Assembly (NCBI GenBank): GCA_963696525.1
Contig: CAVOKO010000009.1
Location: 620,001-684,000, forward strand
Length of the DNA: 64,000 nt
Reading direction: 5' to 3'
DNA from: CAWBRT01 sp963696525
GTDB taxonomy: Bacteria > Acidobacteriota > Terriglobia > Terriglobales > Acidobacteriaceae
The stretch's first letter is position 1, and each line of letters opens with the position of its first letter. A program made the position numbers and the translations under genes. Below the pieces are notes generated by a model. It did no database searches, was not told where the DNA came from, and saw only the letters and a program-made list of their open reading frames with translations. Positions 33,408 to 42,773 of the stretch are shown here, in pieces.

Positions 33408-34601
33408 CTAGTTTACCTGTCCCAATAGAAAAAATCGCTCCCAAACAGGGCGCACCACTGCGGGGGAGTACAGCCGCTCGTAACGTATGCGGGCGTTGTT
33501 GCCGCAGCCATCGCGGAAGCCGGTATCCGCAAGAAAGCGCTCGATCGCATCCGAGAGGCACCGGGAGCTCTCTTCTTCGCAAACAATCCCTGTCTCTTCG
33601 TTCACCACAATCTCCTGCAACGACCCGCTTCGAAAACACACAACAGGAACCCCGCGGGACATAGCTTCCAGCACCCCGCGACCATATGACTCCCAAGTGC
33701 GCGAGGGCGGACTGGGGTGAACGTACAGATACGCCAAATTAAGATACTCGAGCACGTTGGACTGGTAACCGAGAACCCTAATGTCGCGGACCGCAGCGCA
33801 CTGACGCAACAGTTTCTCGAAGCGCGCCTGGTATTCCGGCGGTGCCGTACCAATGATGTTCAAGCAAGCCGAACCTGGATGCAGCGACCGGAAGGCATCG
33901 AGCAGTAGTTCAATACCTTTATGCGGCGAGATTTGGCCAACAAAAAAGATCTCGCGTTTGCTGGTCGCATTTGCGTTGGACGCCCCGCCATTGTTAGCAC
34001 GCGGCAAATCCAGAAGTTGGGGGGTAATCAAATTACGCTTACGAAGGACGGACGGGTTGATGCGAACCGTGATTTCGTAGGCCACACGGGTATTGTGAAT
34101 AAAGTCTGTCACCAGAAAGGTCCACAGCCTCAGGATCGTGGACGGGGTATCCGGAAGATCGTGAAAGTGATGAATCACCCGCCGTCTTCTCATCCGCAAA
34201 TATAGCGCCGCCAGCACGGAGTGGAAGGCTCCCAGAGGACTCGGCACGTAGAGCGCGTCTTTTCCGAACGCCGCCTTCAGCAAACAAAGATTCCCACGGA
34301 CGACTGACACGCACAGCCGCCAGCCGTCGCGCAGGCTGTGAGGCTTGCCGATGCGTGGCCACTCACGCTTGTCCGGCAGAAACGAATGGGGCAGGCACCT
34401 GGCTTCGATTTCCTGCAAGATCGGCAACTGTAGCCGGAAAGCCGTATAGGTCAGGACAAAATGCGGCTCGACCTCCGGCCGAAGCTTATCGAAGAGTTCA
34501 ATTACCGAGCGCTCCATTCCATACAGGAATGGCGAGCCGAGTAGCACCACAACCTTTATCTTCGAGGGACGTACTGCGGGTTCCAGGCCGGGATGCGACA
34601 T
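33408..34601 (-). CDS. Glycosyltransferase, GT4 family
   Basis: This 397-residue GT-B protein has KVVVLLGSPFLYGMERSVIE at the N-terminus, REIFFVGQISPHKGIELLLD at the donor domain and the E-x7-E-like WESYGRGVLEAMSRGVPVV. It is the first gene of the run that goes down to the carbamoyltransferase (24795). The 191-base gap to the divergent GT61 gene probably holds promoters for both directions. Sugar specificity is unknown. Confidence 0.87.
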   Translation of the reverse strand: MSHPGLEPAVRPSKIKVVVLLGSPFLYGMERSVIELFDKLRPEVEPHFVLTYTAFRLQLPILQEIEARCLPHSFLPDKREWPRIGKPHSLRDGWRLCVSVVRGNLCLLKAAFGKDALYVPSPLGAFHSVLAALYLRMRRRRVIHHFHDLPDTPSTILRLWTFLVTDFIHNTRVAYEITVRINPSVLRKRNLITPQLLDLPRANNGGASNANATSKREIFFVGQISPHKGIELLLDAFRSLHPGSACLNIIGTAPPEYQARFEKLLRQCAAVRDIRVLGYQSNVLEYLNLAYLYVHPSPPSRTWESYGRGVLEAMSRGVPVVCFRSGSLQEIVVNEETGIVCEEESSRCLSDAIERFLADTGFRDGCGNNARIRYERLYSPAVVRPVWERFFLLGQVN

Positions 34602-34792
34602 CTATTCCTCCAGGAACGAGCAATCAGCGGGTCACGGGGCCTCACCGGCCGATCCGTATTCTTCGGCGGTCGCCGGACTGCCGGGAAACTTTACGACCCG
34701 GTCGCGCGGTGACTCTCCGTCACAGCCGCTCTTTTGCGAGATGCAGGTCCGTGTACTACAATAACGTACTCTAGTCGATTGTCCCTTCATTC

Positions 34793-35917
34793 ATGTTGAT
34801 ATATCGCATTCAAAACAGATTGCGACGGCTGCGGCTGCGGGGTTTGGGGATACGTACCGGCAGAGTCGTTCCCGTCAGTGCCTCTCGAGCCTTCCAGATC
34901 ACGCAGAACTATGCTGGGGTGAAGTGTCAAACCCTGGTGGAGTCCGATGGTCTATCGAAGCTCCAACCGGCGCACCTGCCCGAAGACGCATCTGAAACTC
35001 TGCAACCCTTCCAAATCGAATGCGAAAGCGTTCTTCTTGACATCATCAACCCCGGTTTTTCCTTCCGAAGCCACGTGCTGCTCGACCCCGACCTGAACGT
35101 GGTCTTCGTCGATACACTTCCGGAGGAGACGATCTTAGCGTTTCGCCGCTACGTTCCAAAAAACTGCCGGCAATTAAGGGGCACCGTCGCGTATCTCTCT
35201 AACACGTGGATTGATAACTACTATCACTGGATGCAGCTCACGCTGCCGCTCCTCAGGCTTTATCGGGAATTGGCCCCTCACACAGGAATCGACTACTACT
35301 ATGTTGGGGAGTCGCACGCCTCTCAATTGCAGGAAGAGACGCTGGCGCAACTGGGAATCGGCAAGAGCCAGATCGTACGTGAGCCATGCCGTGCCGACCG
35401 TCTGTTAACCGCAATTTGCCTACATCGGCCGCAACACAGAGAAATGCGTTATCGCGATGTGTGGGGCCATCGTTTTGTGCGGTCGATCTTCCCGCGCCAG
35501 CGTTGTCTCGACTCGCCCAAACGCATACATATAGAACGCGGCAACGTTCCCATGCGACGCTTAGCAAACGAAAAGGAAGTGGCCGCCTGTCTACGCCAGT
35601 TGCAGTTCGTCTCGCTCAGAATGGACGGAATGACGGTCGTGTCACAAGCACGCCTCTTCGCGAACGCTGAAGTGATCATAGGGGTGCACGGAGCCGCCCT
35701 GACGAATCTCCTGTTTTCGCAACCGGGCACAAAGGTCATCGAACTATTCCCTCCTTCTGCCCAGGAACCAGGTATGTTTACGGCCGCCACCCACTCCGAT
35801 CTCGAGTACTATTACCTGCTGGGCGAACCGGGGAATCAAGATCGTAAATATGATGTCAGGGTCAATCTCGAAAAGTTGGCCGCCGTGCTCAGGATGGCTG
35901 GTCTGCAAGGCGCGTGA
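34793..35917 (+). CDS. Glycosyltransferase, GT61 family
   Basis: This 374-residue protein has the DUF563/GT61 hallmarks WIDNYYHWMQLTLPLLRLY (about 139-157) and IGVHGAALTNLLFSQPGTKV near residue 300. GT61 enzymes transfer xylose, GlcNAc or related sugars with an inverting mechanism. It is on the opposite strand from its neighbours, and its 3' end overlaps the FkbM gene by 29 bases. There is no clear Shine-Dalgarno sequence at the ATG. It may have been inserted into the locus separately. Confidence 0.85.
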   Translation: MLIYRIQNRLRRLRLRGLGIRTGRVVPVSASRAFQITQNYAGVKCQTLVESDGLSKLQPAHLPEDASETLQPFQIECESVLLDIINPGFSFRSHVLLDPDLNVVFVDTLPEETILAFRRYVPKNCRQLRGTVAYLSNTWIDNYYHWMQLTLPLLRLYRELAPHTGIDYYYVGESHASQLQEETLAQLGIGKSQIVREPCRADRLLTAICLHRPQHREMRYRDVWGHRFVRSIFPRQRCLDSPKRIHIERGNVPMRRLANEKEVAACLRQLQFVSLRMDGMTVVSQARLFANAEVIIGVHGAALTNLLFSQPGTKVIELFPPSAQEPGMFTAATHSDLEYYYLLGEPGNQDRKYDVRVNLEKLAAVLRMAGLQGA

Positions 35918-36647
35918 GCACTACATCAAATTCAACAACGCGTCCTGTTTTTCGATGTCCTGTCACGCTAAAGAACCCCGTCGGCAGGAACCCTAACTTG
36001 TAAAAGAAATCAAGGGACTGGATGTAATCGGGCATGCCCTCGTACAACGGAATTACGGAAATTTCAGACTGTATGCCGTGAATCTGCTTGAGCGATGCCA
36101 GGCTTCCCTTCATAACTTCAAGGTCGCAGCCTTGTGTATCAAGCTTCAAGAAAACCCGCGGATCTGAAATGCCTTGGACCAGGTTCCCGAAGATAGCATC
36201 AATGGTCTTGACAGTGACGGGAACTACGTCGGTCACCTCGGACTCCAAAACAATTTCATCGATGCCCTGCACGGGGGACAGGAACGAGCTAAGATCCCTT
36301 GCCGCATAAACCTTTAGCGACCTGACTTCTTCTTTTTGTCCGACTGCAAAATTGAGCGTCTCCCATCTCGGATCTCCGGCCGCACGCTCGCGAAGTTGTG
36401 CGTATACATCTTGCAGCGGCTCGATAGAAACCACACGGCCGGTGTATCCAAAATGGCGAAGCGTAGCCGCATAGTCCCCCCGGTTCGCACCCACATCGAT
36501 GACGCAATTTATCTTCAGGCGATCCAGGATTTTCATCAGGTGTCCAGGAGCGAAAGGACTGGTTGCCTGGTCCTTGTGCAGATCGAGAATTGCGTAGCCA
36601 AATCTTCGTGAAAGAGCGCGAACTTTACTTCTGATAATGTTAGCCAT
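35889..36647 (-). CDS. FkbM-family SAM-dependent methyltransferase
   Basis: This 252-residue protein has the SAM-binding motif INCVIDVGANRGDYAATLRH, an acidic residue after it in VVSIEPL, and FLKLDTQGCDLEVMKGSLAS, which is typical of FkbM. Such enzymes methylate sugar hydroxyls or other small groups. It lies between two glycosyltransferase genes and overlaps the convergent GT61 gene, so it probably caps or decorates the surface glycan. Methyl capping is known to limit chain length in some O-antigens; that role here is speculative. Confidence 0.88.
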   Translation of the reverse strand: MANIIRSKVRALSRRFGYAILDLHKDQATSPFAPGHLMKILDRLKINCVIDVGANRGDYAATLRHFGYTGRVVSIEPLQDVYAQLRERAAGDPRWETLNFAVGQKEEVRSLKVYAARDLSSFLSPVQGIDEIVLESEVTDVVPVTVKTIDAIFGNLVQGISDPRVFLKLDTQGCDLEVMKGSLASLKQIHGIQSEISVIPLYEGMPDYIQSLDFFYKLGFLPTGFFSVTGHRKTGRVVEFDVVLTRLADQPS

Positions 36648-36706
36648 ATTGGGACCCGGGTCTCCCTAAGTTTCTTCCAAAGCGCCAATCGCCCTCAGTT
36701 CCGGTC

Positions 36707-38021
36707 TCATTCCAGCGTTCCGCAGGGCGAATGTGCCAGGGCCTTCTCAAACGCAGTAACAAGCCGCGCAGTTAAGGCGCGTGCAGTGTAAGGTTCGAAA
36801 GCATCCCAGCATACCTCCCGTGGTTGCCCGGTACAGGATAAGAGACCGAGCAACCTCTGGTAGATCTCGCGCACACGGGTCTGCGGAGGAGCCTTCGCAC
36901 TGAAGGTCACGACCTCCCCAGCACCGGCGTCACGGAGAATGCCGACGACGCTGCTGTTTTCGTTGAAGATGCCTAAAAGGGGCTTCTTCGCCAGAATGTA
37001 GGGAAAGATTTTCGAGGGCGTGTAGTGCGACTCGGTTCGAGCCGACTACCACCAGCGCTTGTGAATCCAAAAGAATTTGCAATGCGGTGAGATATGGCAC
37101 CCGGCACGGGTGCTCGTGCACCTGCTCTCCCATGCCCATCTGCTGCGCCAGGGGCAGCAATTGATGTCGTGCCGCACTGGCATGGGCATAATCGGTCCCG
37201 ACAAAATGCAGACGTATCCGATCGAAAATCTCCGGGGCCTCTCGATCTCCGAGTTTGACTGCTTCAAACAGTGCCCCGGCGGCCGCCAGCATGTCCGGCC
37301 CACCGCGCCCCAAGTAGCTGATGTGCAGCAAGCCATCGGACTTTTCGAAAATGGGGTTCTCGCGCGGGTGCTGGCGGATGTAATCGAAATCGGACGGCTC
37401 AACCCCAAGTTGCACCCCGGTCGCATCTCCAGCAGCGAACCACTTGTAGCGCTGAATGACGCCCGTGAGATAGGAAGTGTCCACGGAGACGAGGTGCGCC
37501 GCGCGCCGCACCGAGAATGGTTCCACTAAATGAGCGACGGCGTAAGCCAGACGCCACTTCGGCGGACGTTGAGCCGGCGGCACGGTCTTGTAGTAATCCG
37601 TGATGTACGGGTCCTGATAGTCGATGACATAGGGCACGGCGAAGCGCAGATTCGCCAGCCTGCCTAGCACCATTGAATAATTCGGCGGAATGGAGATGAA
37701 TACCAGGTCGACTTTTCGCGAGCGGCAGAGCCGCGACAGCGCTCGCCACTGGTAGTAGAAACTTCGCAACCCGACATCGCCCAAGCCGAAGCGGCGAGTG
37801 AATTGGGCAGACCATGCAGGGGTACGAATGATCTCGTATTTGCCGTGCAGCAGCGACTCGTTTTCCGGATCGGCCGGTTGTTCGTAGTATTGCGGATCGG
37901 TGGCAATCACCACTGGTTCCCACCCGTATTCCTGCAAGTGTTCGACCAGCAGCCGAACTCGCAGCGCATTGGGCATGCTGCTAGGCGTGAAATCGGGAGA
38001 GACGACCGCGACCGTTTTCAT
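36707..38021 (-). pseudogene. Glycosyltransferase (GT4-like) broken by a +1 frameshift
   Basis: The frame from 38021 runs in good glycosyltransferase sequence (KTVAVVSPDFTPSSMPNALR, LLHISYLGRGGPDMLAAAG) as far as ALVVVGSN and then turns into unrelated Arg/Gln-rich sequence ending at 36930. Removing one base of the GG at 37034-37035 restores NESHYTPSKIFPYILAKKPL and continues to a stop at 36707, giving a 437-residue protein of normal length. The extra base sits in a two-base run, not a long homopolymer. Either the gene is inactivated or the assembly has an error. Its start is four bases from the next gene. Confidence 0.85.
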
Positions 38022-39094
38022 ACACTCTTCTTGTTGCGCACTTGCCGTACCAGATCGGAAAGGAGCGATTCGTAGCCTTGAACGATCACCTCGGAGCCGA
38101 ACCGGGCTTCGCAGTCGGCGCGCACCGCGGCGCGGTCGACGCGATTCAGTTTACCCACTGCCGCAACCGCATCTTCAACCGATTGGCAACGGAATCCATT
38201 GATACCGTCGCGCACGACCTCCGGGACGCTACCCCGATCAAAGGCGATCACCGGCGTACCGCACGCCATCGCCTCCGCCATCACGATCCCAAACGGCTCA
38301 TCCCATTCAATCGGCATCAGGAACGCGGCACACTGCCCGAGCATAGCGCTCTTCTGGGCATCGTCGACCGGTCCAATATAGCGGATATGATCGCCATCCA
38401 AATGCGGTGCAATCTCCCGGTCGAAGTAGGCGGCATTCGATCCCTGCTCCACGCGATTGCCCGCGATGATCAGCTTACGGCCACAGCGCCGGGCGATTTC
38501 GATGGCGTTATGCGCGCCCTTGTAAGTTTCCAATCGGCCCAGAAACGCCAGTGGCGCATCAGAGGGAACTGAAAAAACCGGGTCGAACTTGCGCATTTCT
38601 ACACCGTCGTGCATCGTGACCCACGTCCCGTAGCTGCCGTTCCCCGACTTTTGTCGATAAACACTGCCCGAGGCTCCGGCAAAAACGATGGACGAACCGG
38701 CAATCGCCGCGGCTATGCGCACGCTACCCCACGGCACGATGTCGCGACAGTATCGCTGCACCTTCGCCAGTCGCCGCAGGGGCAGAACCGGAGCCAGTGC
38801 AGCCAGCCGTCCCCAACTCAGCACCGCATCCAATGAGTTGACGTGCTGAGTCAGGCCCAGACCAACCTGCCACAGCTCTTTCAGTCGCGCACGCTTGGTG
38901 AAATGAGGCGATACTCCGTAGCCAACCAGTTTGCCGGCACAACGGCTGTCCGGATGAGCGAACAACGTCACTGTATGGCCGCGTGCCGCCAAGCCATTGA
39001 CCACGAACTCGACGATACGCTCAATGCCACCATAGAGCAGAGGCGGCACGGGAATGTAGGGGTCAACCGTAACGGCGATGTTCAAGGTTCTCAT
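38018..39094 (-). CDS. Glycosyltransferase, GT4 family
   Basis: This protein is 358 residues from the ATG that overlaps the stop of the upstream gene (ATGA); the frame is open further upstream but that extension is Gly/Ala filler. The N-terminus has YIPVPPLLYGGIERIVEF, the acceptor loop of retaining GT4 enzymes. The donor domain has LAFLGRLETYKGAHNAIEIA, and the E-x7-E motif is in DEPFGIVMAEAMACGTPVIA. It overlaps the frameshifted gene by four bases. Sugar specificity is unknown. Confidence 0.9.
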   Translation of the reverse strand: MRTLNIAVTVDPYIPVPPLLYGGIERIVEFVVNGLAARGHTVTLFAHPDSRCAGKLVGYGVSPHFTKRARLKELWQVGLGLTQHVNSLDAVLSWGRLAALAPVLPLRRLAKVQRYCRDIVPWGSVRIAAAIAGSSIVFAGASGSVYRQKSGNGSYGTWVTMHDGVEMRKFDPVFSVPSDAPLAFLGRLETYKGAHNAIEIARRCGRKLIIAGNRVEQGSNAAYFDREIAPHLDGDHIRYIGPVDDAQKSAMLGQCAAFLMPIEWDEPFGIVMAEAMACGTPVIAFDRGSVPEVVRDGINGFRCQSVEDAVAAVGKLNRVDRAAVRADCEARFGSEVIVQGYESLLSDLVRQVRNKKSV

Positions 39095-40338
39095 CGGTGG
39101 AAAACACGTTCCACGGCCCGCAGCAGCGCTCCCTCTTCCTCCGGGTGCTGCCAGTGCCAGCGGCGGCACGCTGCCGCCCACGCCGCCTTGCGCGCAGCCA
39201 ACAGTCGCGTTTCATCTTCTGCCCATGCCTTTAGCCCATCAGCCAATACCCGCACCTCGCCGGACTTATAGAGCAAGGCTCCGGGGCCGAGGTCGCGGGC
39301 AAGCCGGCGCTGTCCGGGCGTGTCGGTAAACACGACCGCCAACCCCGCCAGAATGTAAGTGAATGCTTTATTCGTGAGGCATAGCGCGCGGTTGCGCGCG
39401 TCGTCAACTTGTTCCAATGCCAGGCCCACGTCGAACCCGCGGCACAACTCTATCATTTGGTCCGGTGGCGCCAACTCAAGATGCACGATCGTAAGATCAG
39501 GAGCAGACCGCGCTGCCATTTCCCGCAAGCCTGCCAGGTACACGCCGAGAGGCTTGCCGCGCAAATGAAGTTCGCAATGGATGCCGGCCAGCCCCGCGGC
39601 TTGTATGAACTCTTCCAATCCACGACCCCGGCCGATGCTCTGGCTGAACCAATAGAACCGCAGAGCGGAGCCATTACGCCGGGAAAAATCGGGCTGGCGT
39701 TGCGGCAGTGGAAAGGTGTTGTTCGTCACCAGAGGACGCCTGCCATATTTCTCTTCGTAGGCGTCGGCGATGCCATCGCTTGCGGTGGTCACAAAGGCGG
39801 CTTCACGGAAGACCCGCCGTTCCGCCGCTTCCGCCAGCGCATTAGACAGCCTGCCGGCAGCCGAATCCGTGCGGCACTCGGCGCTGTGCAGGTCCTCCAA
39901 ATCCACTGCAAAGGGAACGCGCATTTGCCGCGCCGCCGCCTCCGTGGCAGCCAATGCGCTGCCTCCACCGTAGAAAAGATCGACAGGCCCGGCGCAGGCT
40001 GCGCGCACCAGTTCCGGAAATACTCGACCGGTGGCGCGGCCGAGCACTGGCAGGGGTAGCCTCTGCGGCCCAGCCAGCTTTGCCAGCCGGCGGGCTATTC
40101 GAAACCGCGCACCTGAGAGCAGGCGCACACGATTAGCACTCGCGCGGCTGTAATCGACAACCATCCAATTCAACTCACGGTCGGCACCAAGTTGACGGTC
40201 CGCCTCGGTGGCCCATGGTTCAAAATTCGTGCTCACAACGCGCACCTGGTAGCCGATCCTTCGAAAGGAGTCAGCCGCTTTCAGCATGCGCGGGCAGGTT
40301 GCCAGGTGCCCTGCCGTGATGACACAGATCATTTTCAT
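39091..40338 (-). CDS. Glycosyltransferase-like GT-B protein
   Basis: This 415-residue protein has an N-terminus, MICVITAGHLATCPRMLKAA, like nucleotide-sugar-binding GT4-type enzymes. DLFYGGGSALAATEAAARQM and FAVDLEDLHSAE lie in the acceptor domain, and LCLTNKAFTYILAGLAVVFT replaces the classic E-x7-E region. The family is less typical than its neighbours, but the fold and context fit. It shares an ATGA overlap with the next gene. Confidence 0.8.
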   Translation of the reverse strand: MKMICVITAGHLATCPRMLKAADSFRRIGYQVRVVSTNFEPWATEADRQLGADRELNWMVVDYSRASANRVRLLSGARFRIARRLAKLAGPQRLPLPVLGRATGRVFPELVRAACAGPVDLFYGGGSALAATEAAARQMRVPFAVDLEDLHSAECRTDSAAGRLSNALAEAAERRVFREAAFVTTASDGIADAYEEKYGRRPLVTNNTFPLPQRQPDFSRRNGSALRFYWFSQSIGRGRGLEEFIQAAGLAGIHCELHLRGKPLGVYLAGLREMAARSAPDLTIVHLELAPPDQMIELCRGFDVGLALEQVDDARNRALCLTNKAFTYILAGLAVVFTDTPGQRRLARDLGPGALLYKSGEVRVLADGLKAWAEDETRLLAARKAAWAAACRRWHWQHPEEEGALLRAVERVFHR

Positions 40339-40432
40339 AAATTACGCGGAACCACCCTGGGCTGGGAAAGTAAAAAAGGTTGTTTGAACCAATGTACGCA
40401 CCGTTCGCAAATCCTAAGCCCGCTTGATCTGA

Positions 40433-41167
40433 TTACCAGTAACGCTGCTGAGCCAAGGGGCTCGTCCTGCGAAGAAACACGGCATCTCCAGTGCGCAGCC
40501 GCCCATTGCCGAAGGGAGAAGCCAACGACGCAAAGTCATACAAATCAAAACCACAGTCGCGCAAAAACGCCAGAATATCCCCGAACAGCGGCCCGCCATC
40601 GCTCGCCGAAGGACGATAGAAGGACACTTCGGTAATCACGACTTCCACCTGCTGAAGCAGGCGGAGGGCGCCACGCAATGCGTTCAGTTCCCGGTTCTCC
40701 AAATCGAGCTTCAGCAGGGCCCGATCCCCAGGTTCGACCGCGATGATGTCGTCCAGGGTGGCGGCGGCGACTGCAACGCTGTCCGCTGTTGCTTTGTCGC
40801 TGATCCAGGCGCCCGTCGTAGCGTCGGCACCGATCATTTGCACCGTCTTGACGCCGGGTTCAGTCAAGGCGGCCGCGTGGATATGGCTGGAACGGAGATG
40901 GGAAGCGGTTTCTTCCAGGCTAGCGCGGCATGCAACTTGCGGCTCGATGAGGTGGAATATCGCCTCGGGATAAATGCTGTACGCCAGCCGTGTCCATTGC
41001 CCCATGTTCGCTCCACCGTCGATCACAATGCGAGGCTGATAGCCAAACCGGCGCAAGCACTGGAGCATGTCGCCCATGGCATCAAACCGGTTTGCCGGCA
41101 GGCGTGAGATCCGGTATCCGAAGGGCAGCAAAAGACCGTTGATCCATCTTTTCGCGAGATCCCGCAC
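40433..41167 (-). CDS. FkbM-family SAM-dependent methyltransferase
   Basis: This 244-residue protein has PRIVIDGGANMGQWTRLAYS as the SAM motif, AIFHLIEPQ after it and LLKLDLENRELNALRGALRL as the FkbM post-motif. It differs enough from the FkbM protein at 35889 to suggest a different acceptor. It lies 16 bases from the neighbouring glycosyltransferase frame and belongs to the same minus-strand run. Confidence 0.87.
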   Translation of the reverse strand: MRDLAKRWINGLLLPFGYRISRLPANRFDAMGDMLQCLRRFGYQPRIVIDGGANMGQWTRLAYSIYPEAIFHLIEPQVACRASLEETASHLRSSHIHAAALTEPGVKTVQMIGADATTGAWISDKATADSVAVAAATLDDIIAVEPGDRALLKLDLENRELNALRGALRLLQQVEVVITEVSFYRPSASDGGPLFGDILAFLRDCGFDLYDFASLASPFGNGRLRTGDAVFLRRTSPLAQQRYW

Positions 41168-41183
41168 TATCGTCTCCTGATCA

Positions 41184-42560
41184 TCAAGACATCCCGCCAG
41201 ACGAGACCGCGCTGGCCGGACTTATCGGGTGCCGCAGCGACTTGGTGTATAACCGCAGATAGTCGGAAGCCACTTCGTCCATGGTGCGCGGCAGAGGCAG
41301 GTTGCGGCGCCAGAGGTCTACGGTTGCTGCCGGATCCTCGACGATGCCGGCGATAAGCCGTGACAGTGCGCGCCATTCGCCCGGCATGACGAGGGCGCCA
41401 TCGACCCCGTCTCGAACCAGCTCCGCTAAGCCGCCGATGCGCGTTCCGATCACCGGTGTGCCACAAGCCTGAGCCTCTAGAGCGACCGTTGGCCCTCCCT
41501 CCAGGCAAATCGCCGGACAACACAGCACGTCGTAGCCGGCAATCACACCCGGGACCTCATCGGCGCTGACTGCCGGGGCAAAGCTAACCCGTGGATCATC
41601 GCCAACGAGCACGCGAAGTTCATCGACCACTGTCTGCTGGTACTTGGAGGGAACTGGACCTCTGAACTCCAGCTCTACAGGAACGTCTCGAGGTAACTCG
41701 GTCACCGCCCGCGCCAGATCGTAGACGCCTTTGATCGCTTCATAGCGGCCAACGTAGCCGATCCGGATTGGCGGTCTGGTGGGACGTTCGGACGGTCCAG
41801 GTTTGCGATTCACACCCCTCTGCCCGAACCCGAGGCGGTTCAAGGCAGTCTTTTCCAGAGGCGTGTCGTTTGCAACCACAACGTCGGCGGCCCATTGGGT
41901 GAGCACGATGAAACGATCGACGAGGCTCACGATCTCCCGCTGTTGCTGCTTCGTGCGGACAATGAAGTCGGGCATCCCCAGCGCCGTACCCACCCTGCCA
42001 GGCAGCGCACCAGCCATCCGGGACAGGGGTAATGGAATCGCGCTCAGCGCCAATGCGAGACCTTTCGGCAAGCCCCGCGCCTGCAGCGCACAGGCCGAGC
42101 ATTTCTGGACACTGCATACGCCGTCGCACAGGACCTCGCCCCAGTGCATCATGCTCCCGCGGGTGCAGACATAGCCCAAGCCGCTGGTATGCGCGGTGAA
42201 AAAAACCGATACCGCAACCTGCCGCGCTATCCGCAGCTCCGGCATACTCAGACCGGGAGTGAAGGAATGGAAGTGTGCGATTTCAGGTTTATACCGACGT
42301 AGGAATTCATGGAGAAACTGCGCGCCCGGCACTTCGCCATTTTGCGCTTCGGACCGCGTCTTCAAGAAAGGCACAGGATAGCGGAAGACGGATATGCCTT
42401 CGTGCTCATACTCGCGAACGCGGTCGCGCTGCACATCCGGCGCGGCAATGGAGACCTCGTGGCCGCACGCCGCGAAGCGCCGCGCCAGCCCTGCCACGTA
42501 CATCTCGGTCCCGCCGATGCTTTCGGGGTAGTACCATGCGAGCAGTTGGAGAATCTTCAT
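41184..42560 (-). CDS. Glycosyltransferase, GT4 family
   Basis: The protein is 458 residues from the ATG at 42560 (the frame opens at 42602). MKILQLLAWYYPESIGGTEM carries the acceptor-domain glycine loop. RIGYVGRYEAIKGVYDLARA lies in the donor domain, and the E-x7-E motif is in CLEGGPTVALEAQACGTPVI. A Cys-rich insert (CDGVCSVQKCSACALQARGL, about 155-175) is not usual and could bind metal. It is the first gene of the run down to 36707. Confidence 0.9.
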   Translation of the reverse strand: MKILQLLAWYYPESIGGTEMYVAGLARRFAACGHEVSIAAPDVQRDRVREYEHEGISVFRYPVPFLKTRSEAQNGEVPGAQFLHEFLRRYKPEIAHFHSFTPGLSMPELRIARQVAVSVFFTAHTSGLGYVCTRGSMMHWGEVLCDGVCSVQKCSACALQARGLPKGLALALSAIPLPLSRMAGALPGRVGTALGMPDFIVRTKQQQREIVSLVDRFIVLTQWAADVVVANDTPLEKTALNRLGFGQRGVNRKPGPSERPTRPPIRIGYVGRYEAIKGVYDLARAVTELPRDVPVELEFRGPVPSKYQQTVVDELRVLVGDDPRVSFAPAVSADEVPGVIAGYDVLCCPAICLEGGPTVALEAQACGTPVIGTRIGGLAELVRDGVDGALVMPGEWRALSRLIAGIVEDPAATVDLWRRNLPLPRTMDEVASDYLRLYTKSLRHPISPASAVSSGGMS

Positions 42561-42773
42561 AAAAACTCTACCCCGGCAAACGGACGACACGACCTTCGCC
42601 ATGCGAGCGTAACGTGGCTCAGTCTTGCTCGCAAGATGCGCAGCGTCTTAGTCGACAGAAGATGCGATTGCGATTCGGCAGCTCTCAGGATAGTCTAGAA
42701 ACTCACACCAGGCCAGAGCAGGGATTCAACTTAGGTGAAGTTGCCCAGTCCGGGGGCGGAGTATCGATTCCAA

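Noticed and set aside
36707..36910. Separate 67-codon gene
   Set aside because: It is the displaced C-terminus of the frameshifted glycosyltransferase, joined when one base at 37034-37035 is removed.
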